15,257 bases of DNA, from the NCBI GenBank assembly GCA_002292945.1, contig DBCG01000139.1, forward strand, positions 4,061-19,317, given 5' to 3'. This document shows positions 9,646-15,257 of the stretch, in pieces. Positions within the stretch are counted from its first letter, which is position 1. Each line of letters opens with the position of its first letter. The stretch comes from Proteobacteria bacterium UBA964 (GTDB lineage Bacteria; Pseudomonadota; Gammaproteobacteria; Steroidobacterales; Steroidobacteraceae). The translations under genes were made by a program, and so were the position numbers. The notes under the pieces were generated by a model. It made no database searches. It saw only the letters and a list, made by a program, of their open reading frames with translations, and had not been told where the DNA came from.

Positions 9646-9650
9646 GAGGG
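9646..9650 (+). promoter_or_regulatory. ribosome-binding site that fixes the rimP start
   Basis: GAGGG eight bases before ATG 9659. It supports this start over the in-frame TTG at 9533, whose coding extension would run through the terminator hairpin. Confidence 0.7.
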
Positions 9651-9658
9651 CAAGAGGC

Positions 9659-10129
9659 ATGGCGACGGCAAGCGCGGTACGCGACAAGTTGCTGGGTGTG
9701 CTCGAGCCCTTGGTCGAGCAACTCGGCTACGAGCTGGTCGACATCGAGTGGGCCTCGGCGCCGCGCTCGGGCTTGTTGCGGATCTATCTCGATCTGCCGG
9801 CCGGCCGCGAGGGACATATCGGGATCGAGGACTGCGAGAAGGTCAGCCGCGAAGTGTCGGCGCTGCTCGATGTCGAAGATCCGGTCCCCGGTGCGTACAC
9901 CCTCGAGGTGTCCTCGCCGGGGTTCGATCGGGTGCTGCGCAAGCCGCCGCACTTCAGCCGATTCGTCGGCGAGCGGGTGTGGCTCGAGCTGCAGCTGCCG
10001 CGGGACGGACGGCGGCGTTTTACGGGGACGCTGGTTCGGGTGACCGACACCGGCGTGGAACTGGAAGTCGATGGAGCGCCGGTTCAGGTGGCGTTCACCG
10101 AGATCGGCAAGGCGCGCCTCGCAGCCTGA
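9659..10129 (+). CDS. rimP: ribosome maturation factor RimP
   Basis: 156 aa, matching the usual length of about 150. RimP binds the 30S subunit during late assembly in the cytoplasm. The N-terminal alpha/beta domain holds LEPLVEQLGYELVDIEW (about 15-31) and the linker-proximal signature YTLEVSSPGFDRVLRKP (about 80-96). The C-terminal small beta-barrel (about 100-156) ends in VAFTEIGKARLAA. The ATG at 9659 is chosen because MATASAVRDKLLGVLEPLVE aligns with the normal RimP N-terminus and GAGGG sits eight bases upstream. The same frame is open back to a TTG at 9533, but those 42 residues (WTCKCLQGTRFLEKPPEG and so on) overlap the hairpins and look non-coding. First gene of the rimP-nusA-infB-rbfA-truB operon, 31 bases before nusA. 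Confidence 0.95.
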   Translation: MATASAVRDKLLGVLEPLVEQLGYELVDIEWASAPRSGLLRIYLDLPAGREGHIGIEDCEKVSREVSALLDVEDPVPGAYTLEVSSPGFDRVLRKPPHFSRFVGERVWLELQLPRDGRRRFTGTLVRVTDTGVELEVDGAPVQVAFTEIGKARLAA

Positions 10130-10160
10130 GGGCGACGAGGGAGCAACTGAGGACTGACTG

Positions 10161-11660
10161 ATGAGCAAGGAAATCATGCTGGTGGTCGATGCCGTCTCGA
10201 ACGAGAAGGGCGTCGACAAGGAAGTGATCTTCGAGGCGCTGGAGGCGGCGCTCGCGTCGGCCACTCGCAAGAAGCACGGCGAGGAATGGGACGTGCGCGT
10301 CACCATCAACCGCAAGAGCGGCGAGTACGAGACCTTCCGCCGTTGGAAGGTGCTGGCAGACGACTCGCGGGATCTCGAGACGCCGGACCGCGAACTGCGG
10401 CTCGACGACGCGATCGATGTGGACCCGAAGGCTGAGATCGGCGGTTTCGTCGAGGAGCCGATGGAGTCGGTCGGTTTCGGTCGTATCGCCGCGCAGCAGG
10501 CCAAGCAGGTGATCGTGCAGAAGGTGCGCGAAGCCGAGCGTGCGCAGGTGGTCGAAGCCTACCAAGAGCGCGTCGGGCAGCTCGTCAGCGGCGTCGTCAA
10601 GCGTGTCGACCGCAACGGCATCTTCGTCGACCTCGGCGGCAACGCCGAGGGGTTCGTCTCGCGCATCGACATGATCGCGCGCGAGCTCGTCAAGCCGCAG
10701 GACCGCATCAAGGCCTTCCTCAAGGAAGTGCGCTCCGAGCCGCGCGGCCCGCAGCTCTTCCTCACGCGTTCTGCGCCGGAGTTCCTGATCGAGCTCTTCA
10801 AGCTCGAGGTGCCGGAAGTGGGCCAGGGTCTCATCCAGATCCTGGGTGCGGCGCGCGACCCCGGTATCCGCGCCAAGATCGCGGTGCGCAGCAACGACCC
10901 GCGGATCGATCCGGTGGGCGCCTGCGTCGGCATGCGCGGCTCGCGCGTGCAGGCGGTCTCCAACGAGATCGCGGGCGAGCGCGTCGACATCATCCCGTGG
11001 GATGACAACCCGGCGCAGTTCGTCATCAACGCGATGTCGCCTGCCGAGGTGATGTCCATCGTCGTCGACGAGGACTCCCACAGCATGGACATCGCGGTCA
11101 CCGAAGAGAAGCTCTCGCAGGCCATCGGTCGCGGCGGTCAGAACATCCGTCTCGCGAGCCAGCTCACGGGCTGGGACCTCAACGTCATGAACGAGACCGA
11201 AGCCGAGGCGAAGAGCGAGTCCGAGGCGCGCACGCTGGTCGAGAACTTCATGAAGCAGCTCGATGTCGACGCCGATGTCGCGTCGATCCTGGTGCAGGAA
11301 GGCTTCTCCACCGTCGAAGAGATCGCCTACGTCCCGCAGTCCGAGCTCAGCTCCATCGAGGAGTTCAACGAGGACATCGTCAAAGAACTGCGCAGCCGTG
11401 CGCGCGATGTGCTGTTGACCCAGGCGATCGCGACCGAGGAGAACCTCGATTCGCAGCTGCCCGCCGACGACCTGCTGCTGCTCGAGGGCATGCAACCGGA
11501 CCTCGCGCTCGCGCTCGCGCGGCGCGGTGTACGCACCCGTGAAGACCTCGCGGAACAGGCGGTCGACGACCTGCTCGACATCCAAGGGCTGACCGCCGAA
11601 GAGGCCGGTCAGCTCATCATGAAGGCCCGTGAGCACTGGTTCGCGGCGGGCCACGGTTGA
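10161..11660 (+). CDS. nusA: transcription termination/antitermination factor NusA
   Basis: 499 aa, the gammaproteobacterial length (E. coli 495). NusA binds RNA polymerase and modulates pausing, termination and rRNA antitermination. Domains in order: the N-terminal polymerase-binding domain (1 to about 125), S1 (about 138-202, GQLVSGVVKRVDRNGIFVDL), KH1 with GACVGMRGSRVQ (253-264), and KH2 with AIGRGGQNIRLA (321-332). Two C-terminal acidic repeats follow: about 365-420 (DVDADVASILVQEGFSTVEE...) and about 437-497 (LLLLEGMQPDLALALARRGV...). The second repeat is the one that contacts the polymerase alpha CTD in E. coli. TGAGGA at 10148-10153 is a good ribosome-binding site seven bases before the ATG. 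In E. coli NusA feeds back on this operon; the leader terminator here would be a natural target, which is inference. Confidence 0.98.
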   Translation: MSKEIMLVVDAVSNEKGVDKEVIFEALEAALASATRKKHGEEWDVRVTINRKSGEYETFRRWKVLADDSRDLETPDRELRLDDAIDVDPKAEIGGFVEEPMESVGFGRIAAQQAKQVIVQKVREAERAQVVEAYQERVGQLVSGVVKRVDRNGIFVDLGGNAEGFVSRIDMIARELVKPQDRIKAFLKEVRSEPRGPQLFLTRSAPEFLIELFKLEVPEVGQGLIQILGAARDPGIRAKIAVRSNDPRIDPVGACVGMRGSRVQAVSNEIAGERVDIIPWDDNPAQFVINAMSPAEVMSIVVDEDSHSMDIAVTEEKLSQAIGRGGQNIRLASQLTGWDLNVMNETEAEAKSESEARTLVENFMKQLDVDADVASILVQEGFSTVEEIAYVPQSELSSIEEFNEDIVKELRSRARDVLLTQAIATEENLDSQLPADDLLLLEGMQPDLALALARRGVRTREDLAEQAVDDLLDIQGLTAEEAGQLIMKAREHWFAAGHG

Positions 11661-11662
11661 GG
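11659..11662 (+). promoter_or_regulatory. infB ribosome-binding site overlapping the nusA stop
   Basis: GAGG overlaps the nusA TGA (11658-11660) and lies five bases before ATG 11668. It supports that start rather than the in-frame GTG at 11629 inside nusA, and implies coupling of infB translation to nusA. Confidence 0.65.
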
Positions 11663-11667
11663 TATCC

Positions 11668-14211
11668 ATGGCCGATGTAACGGTTTCCCAATTCGCCGAG
11701 GTGCTCAAGGTGCCGGTCGAGAAGCTGCTGGTGCAGCTCGACCAGGCGGGCATCAAGGTCCAAGGTCCTGACGACCGGATCAGCGACGAGGCGAAGCTCG
11801 AGTTGCTGTCGCATCTGCGTCGCAGCCACGGGCAGGGCAGCGAGGAGGTCAACCAGACCGCCGCGCCGCGAAAGATCACCCTGCAGCGCAAGCAGCAGAG
11901 CGAGATCAAGCTCGCCGGCGCCGCTGGCCGTGCGCGCACGGTCAACGTCGAGGTGCGTGTCAAACGCACCTACATCAAGCGTGATGTGCTCGAAGAGCAG
12001 GCGCGCGCCGCCGCGCCGGAGGACGACCTCAAGGCGCGCGAGGCGGAAGAGGCCGCCAAGGCCGAACGCGAGCGTCACGAGCACGAGCGTCGTGAGTCCG
12101 AGCGCCTCGAGGCGGAGAACCGCCGGCGCATCGAGGAAGAGTCGGCCGCCCGCAAGGCCGCCGAGGAAGCCCGTCGCCAAGCCGAGCAGCGTGACCGAGA
12201 GCAGACCGACGCCGATCGGTCCGGTCGCGCCCGTGGTCGTACCGAAGCGCCGGCGGCACCTGAGCGTGCCGCGGTGGAGGCCAAGCCCGTCAAGACGGCC
12301 GCTGAGGCCGACCGCGACCGTCGTACGAAATACGGCCGTGCGGAACTGCACATCGGTGGCGACGCGTCGCGCCGCAAGAAGAAGCAACGCGTCCGCGAGC
12401 GCAAAGCGCCCATGGGCATGGAGCAGCGGCACGGTTTCGAGCTGCCGACCGCGAAGGTCGTCCGCGAGGTCGGCGTCGGCGAGACGATCACCCCGCAGGA
12501 ACTCGCCCAGAAGATGGCGGTCAAGGCCACCGAAGTCATCAAGGTCATGATGAACCTGGGTTTGATGGCCACCATCAACCAGCCCATCGACCAGGACACC
12601 GCCGTGCTGGTGGTCGAGGAGATGGGCCACACCGCCAAGCTCCTCCGTGACGACGAGGTCGAGACCGATATCCAGGGCGTCGATGGCTCGGTCATCGAGA
12701 AACTGCCGCGGCCGCCCGTGGTCACGGTCATGGGCCATGTCGATCACGGCAAGACCTCGCTCCTCGATTACATCCGCAAGGCCAAGGTCGCCGCAGGCGA
12801 GGCAGGCGGCATCACCCAACACATCGGCGCCTACCATGTGCAGACGCCGAAGGGCGGTGTGACTTTCCTCGACACGCCAGGCCACGCGGCCTTCACGGCG
12901 ATGCGCGCGCGCGGCGCCCGCGCCACCGATGTGGTGGTGTTGGTGGTCGCAGCGGACGATGGCGTCATGCCGCAGACCCTCGAGGCGGTCCAGCATGCGC
13001 GTGCGGCGGGCGTGCCGATCGTCGTCGCGGTCAACAAGATCGACAAGCCGTCGGCGGATCCTGATCGGGTGCGTCAAGAGCTCTCCAAGCATGAAGTGAT
13101 CCCGGAGGAGTGGGGCGGACAGAACATGTTCGTCAACGTCTCGGCCTTCACCGGCCAGGGCATCGACCAGCTGCTCGAGGCGATCTTGCTGCAGGCCGAA
13201 GTGCTCGAGCTCGCCGCGCCGCTCGACGGTCTTGCCTCCGGCAACATCATCGAAGCGAGCATGGAGAAGGGTCGCGGTGCGGTCGCTACGGTGATCGTCA
13301 AGAAAGGTACGCTGCGGCTCGGTGACCCGATCGTCGCCGGCCAGGAATTCGGCCGTGTTCGCGCGATGTTCGACGAGAGCGGCAAGTCGGTGCAGGAGGC
13401 CAAGCCCTCCATGCCGGTCCTGGTGCTCGGTCTCTCAGGCGCCCCCAATGCGGGCGATGAGTTGCTCGCCGCCGAGAGCGAGCGGAAGGCTCGCGAGGTC
13501 GCGCTGTACCGTCAAGGCAAGTTCCGCGATGTGAAGCTCGCCAAGCAGGCCGCCGCGGTCGGCGATGTGTTCTTGCAGATGACCGAGACCAAGGCCGGTG
13601 TCATCGGTGTGCTCATCAAGGCGGATGTGCAGGGCAGCGCCGAGGCCTTGCGCGACGCGCTCAACAAGCTCTCGACCGACGAGGTGCAGGTCAAGGTCGT
13701 GGCGAGCGGGGTCGGTGGCATCACCGCTTCGGATGTCCAGCTGGCTGCGGCCTCGAACGCCATGGTGCTCGGGTTCAACACCCGCGCCGACTCCGGCGCA
13801 CGCGAGATGGTCAAGGAGACCGGCGTCGATCTGCGTTACTTCTCGATCATCTACGAAGCCATCGACGACATCAAACAGCGCATGAGCGGGCTGCTCGCGC
13901 CCGAGGTCAAGGAGCAGATCGTCGGCACCGCGCAGGTGCGGGATGTGTTCCGCTCGAGCAAGTTCGGCGTCGTCGCCGGTTGCCTCATCCTCGAAGGTGC
14001 GGTCAAGCGCAACAACCCCATCCGCGTGCTGCGCGACAACGTCGTCATCTTCGAGGGCGCGCTCGAATCGCTGCGTCGCTTCAAGGACGATGTCGGTGAG
14101 GTCCGTGCCGGTACCGAATGTGGCATCGGCGTGAAGAACTACCAGGATGTTCGGGTCGGTGACCAGATCGAGTGCTACTCGCGTGTCGAGGTGGCTCGGG
14201 CGATCGCCTGA
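11668..14211 (+). CDS. infB: translation initiation factor IF-2
   Basis: 847 aa (E. coli 890). This GTPase brings formyl-Met-tRNA to the 30S P site and promotes subunit joining. The first IF2 N-terminal domain covers 1 to about 55 (MADVTVSQFAEVLKVPVEKL). A highly charged, Ala/Glu/Arg-rich helical stretch (about 105-245) is the variable linker. A second IF2_N domain lies at about 257-325. G-domain motifs are intact: G1 GHVDHGKT 356-363, G2 GGITQHIGA 380-388, G3 DTPGHAAF 402-409, G4 NKID 456-459, G5 SAF 492-494. Domain II follows, then domain III (about 640-740), and the C-terminal fMet-binding barrel (about 745-847) with FGVVAGCLILEGAVKRNNPI. ATG 11668 is chosen because it gives the canonical MADVTV-type start; the upstream GTG at 11629 lies within nusA. 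The stop overlaps the rbfA start by one base. Confidence 0.98.
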   Translation: MADVTVSQFAEVLKVPVEKLLVQLDQAGIKVQGPDDRISDEAKLELLSHLRRSHGQGSEEVNQTAAPRKITLQRKQQSEIKLAGAAGRARTVNVEVRVKRTYIKRDVLEEQARAAAPEDDLKAREAEEAAKAERERHEHERRESERLEAENRRRIEEESAARKAAEEARRQAEQRDREQTDADRSGRARGRTEAPAAPERAAVEAKPVKTAAEADRDRRTKYGRAELHIGGDASRRKKKQRVRERKAPMGMEQRHGFELPTAKVVREVGVGETITPQELAQKMAVKATEVIKVMMNLGLMATINQPIDQDTAVLVVEEMGHTAKLLRDDEVETDIQGVDGSVIEKLPRPPVVTVMGHVDHGKTSLLDYIRKAKVAAGEAGGITQHIGAYHVQTPKGGVTFLDTPGHAAFTAMRARGARATDVVVLVVAADDGVMPQTLEAVQHARAAGVPIVVAVNKIDKPSADPDRVRQELSKHEVIPEEWGGQNMFVNVSAFTGQGIDQLLEAILLQAEVLELAAPLDGLASGNIIEASMEKGRGAVATVIVKKGTLRLGDPIVAGQEFGRVRAMFDESGKSVQEAKPSMPVLVLGLSGAPNAGDELLAAESERKAREVALYRQGKFRDVKLAKQAAAVGDVFLQMTETKAGVIGVLIKADVQGSAEALRDALNKLSTDEVQVKVVASGVGGITASDVQLAAASNAMVLGFNTRADSGAREMVKETGVDLRYFSIIYEAIDDIKQRMSGLLAPEVKEQIVGTAQVRDVFRSSKFGVVAGCLILEGAVKRNNPIRVLRDNVVIFEGALESLRRFKDDVGEVRAGTECGIGVKNYQDVRVGDQIECYSRVEVARAIA

Positions 14212-14600
14212 TGGCCGGTAAGGCACGTCAGCAGCGCATCGGCGCAGAGATGCAGCGGGTGCTCGCGGAGTTGATCTCGCGCGAGGTCCGAGACCCTCGG
14301 GTCGGGATGGTCACGCTCACGGCGGTGCAGGTCGCGCCCGATCTCAGCGTGGCCCGCGTGTTGTTCGTGCCGTTCGGTGGACGGCAGGAGACCGACGAGG
14401 TGCAAGAGGGGCTCGCCCGTGCGGCGGGCTACCTGCGCGGTGAGGTCGGTCGCCGCCTGAGCCTGCGCCACGCGCCACGGCTCGAGTTCGTGTTCGATGA
14501 GAGCATCGAGCGAGCTGATCGGCTCACCCGTCTGATCGACGACGCGGTACGCAACGAGCCGTCCCCCGGCGATCCGCGTGACGATGGCGACCCGCGTTGA
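14211..14600 (+). CDS. rbfA: 30S ribosome-binding factor RbfA
   Basis: 129 aa, normal for the family (E. coli 133). RbfA is a single KH-fold protein that helps 16S rRNA 5'-end maturation and late 30S assembly, and is a cold-shock factor in E. coli. Visible marks are the N-terminal RQQRIGAEMQRVLAELI helix, the EVRDPRVGMVTLTAVQVAPDLSVARVLF strands (about 25-52), and LSLRHAPRLEFVFDESIERADRLTRLID (about 83-110), followed by a short acidic, disordered tail (PSPGDPRDDGDPR). The ATG uses the last base of the infB TGA (TGATG), has only a weak ribosome-binding site, and so is probably translated by coupling. An in-frame GTG at 14172 lies inside infB and is rejected as the start. Confidence 0.96.
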   Translation: MAGKARQQRIGAEMQRVLAELISREVRDPRVGMVTLTAVQVAPDLSVARVLFVPFGGRQETDEVQEGLARAAGYLRGEVGRRLSLRHAPRLEFVFDESIERADRLTRLIDDAVRNEPSPGDPRDDGDPR

Positions 14601-15257
14601 TCGACGGGATCCTGCTGCTCGATAAGCCGCTCGGGCTCTCTTCGACCGCTGCGGGTCTACGGGTCCGGCGGTTGCTCGGTGCGACCAAAGCCGGCCATGT
14701 CGGCAGTCTCGATCCGCTCGCCTCCGGCATGTTGCCGATCTGTCTCGGCGAGGCGACCAAAGTGGCGGGCGAGATCCTCGAGGGGCGCAAGGTCTATCGT
14801 TTCACGGTCGCCTTGGGTGCCCGCACGGCGACCGGCGATACCGAAGGGGAGGTGATCGAGCGGGCACCGGTGCCGGCGCTCACGGTCGCGCAGGTGGAGG
14901 CGGCGATGGGCGGTTTCCTCGGCGAGTCCCTGCAGGTGCCCCCGATGTTCTCCGCGATCAAGCAGGGCGGCCAACCGCTCTACAAGCTTGCCCGCGCCGG
15001 CAAGGAAGTCGTGCGCGAGCCGAGGCGCATCCAGATCGATCGTCTGGAACTGATCGGGCTGGAAACCGCGGCCGAGGTGCCGACCGCGCTCGATTGCCGG
15101 GTGGTCTGTGGCAAGGGGACTTATGTCCGGGTGTTGGCGGAGGACCTGGCGCGCGCGCTCGGTACGGTCGGCCATGTGTCGGCGCTGCGCCGGGAGCAGG
15201 TCGAACCCTTCGGCGCGGAGCGGCTCGTGACGTTGGCTGAGGTCGAAGCCTCGGCCG
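14597..15257 (+). CDS. truB: tRNA pseudouridine(55) synthase TruB (3' partial)
   Basis: Isomerises U55 in the T loop of tRNAs. 220 codons are present and the frame runs off the window end; the family is about 300 aa. Translation begins MIDGILLLDKPLGLSSTAAG, matching the remembered E. coli INGVLLLDKP block. Next comes the catalytic motif GHVGSLDPLASGMLPICLGE with nucleophile Asp39, then KVYRFTVALGARTATGD, VPPMFSAIKQGGQPLYKLAR, and the late motif CGKGTYVRVLAEDLA. The start is TTG 14597, overlapping the rbfA TGA by three bases within TTGA. An in-frame TGA at 14579-14581 excludes any earlier start, and no ATG or GTG precedes the conserved block. Ribosome-binding signal is weak, so coupling to rbfA is expected. 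The C-terminal end is not visible. Confidence 0.95.
   Translation, partial: MIDGILLLDKPLGLSSTAAGLRVRRLLGATKAGHVGSLDPLASGMLPICLGEATKVAGEILEGRKVYRFTVALGARTATGDTEGEVIERAPVPALTVAQVEAAMGGFLGESLQVPPMFSAIKQGGQPLYKLARAGKEVVREPRRIQIDRLELIGLETAAEVPTALDCRVVCGKGTYVRVLAEDLARALGTVGHVSALRREQVEPFGAERLVTLAEVEASA

Larger units (their letters stand above)
9509..9658 (+). promoter_or_regulatory. structured rimP leader, probable attenuator
   Basis: The 5' leader of the rimP operon is rich in hairpins. Hairpin A pairs TGCAGG (9534-9539) with CCTGCA (9558-9563), extended past a bulged G by TC/GA; CAGGT (9542-9546) with ACCTG (9557-9561) is a competing pairing. Hairpin B pairs GTGCC (9565-9569) with GGCAC (9575-9579), with a five-T run at 9584-9588. 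The intrinsic terminator at 9593-9614 follows. AGCCCCCCGA (9594-9603) could instead pair with TCGGGGGCT (9631-9639) with one bulged C, which excludes the terminator stem. A leader with a premature terminator upstream of rimP is known in Proteobacteria (the rimP-leader class). Membership here is inferred from position and the terminator, not from a covariance search. Confidence 0.6.

Noticed and set aside
11629..11667. Upstream GTG start for infB
   Set aside because: It lies within nusA and adds 13 residues without resemblance to IF2. ATG 11668 has a GAGG five bases upstream and gives the canonical MADVTV start.
10095..11969. 624-residue antisense open frame opposite nusA
   Set aside because: It spans the rimP end, all of nusA and the infB start on the opposite strand, has no recognisable motif, and is explained by codon-bias shadowing.
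14172..14210. Upstream GTG start for rbfA
   Set aside because: It lies within the infB C-terminal coding region; MAGKARQQR at 14211 matches the usual RbfA N-terminus.

Overview
The window is 15.3 kb of GC-rich DNA with every gene on the + strand. It looks like the chromosome of a gammaproteobacterium, most likely from the Xanthomonadales/Lysobacter/Nevskiales side. The reasons are the order nuoL-nuoM-nuoN followed by the rimP-nusA-infB-rbfA-truB cluster, a NusA with the long gammaproteobacterial C-terminus (two acidic repeats), and an initiator tRNA upstream of rimP as in E. coli (metY). The lineage is inferred from gene order and protein features; no database search was run.

Layout: (1) 1-4611, the 3' end of a complex I operon: nuoL (5' end outside the window), nuoM and nuoN, tightly spaced. 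(2) 4634-4754, a tRNA-fMet gene with its own strong sigma70-type promoter. (3) 4802-9438, three genes that do not belong to the usual core: a DeaD/CsdA-like DEAD-box RNA helicase, a small lipoprotein of unknown function, and a secreted S9-family (DPP5-like) serine peptidase. (4) 9474-9658, a promoter and structured leader with an intrinsic terminator, ahead of rimP. (5) 9659-15257, rimP, nusA, infB, rbfA and truB (3' end outside the window), packed with very short gaps or overlaps.

Functionally, the first block makes the three antiporter-like proton-pumping subunits of NADH:quinone oxidoreductase. The last block links ribosome maturation (RimP, RbfA), transcription elongation/termination (NusA), translation initiation (IF2) and tRNA pseudouridine-55 formation (TruB). 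The initiator tRNA and the RNA helicase fit the same translation/RNA theme. The leader terminator before rimP suggests that the operon is controlled by attenuation.

No mobile element, CRISPR array or phage gene was seen. The most noteworthy items are the rimP leader with its hairpins, the helicase-lipoprotein-peptidase segment between tRNA-fMet and rimP, the uncharacterised HDQWTI-ending lipoprotein, and truB starting at a TTG codon that overlaps the rbfA stop. Most of the window is ordinary core genome, and I see no convincing new multi-gene system.
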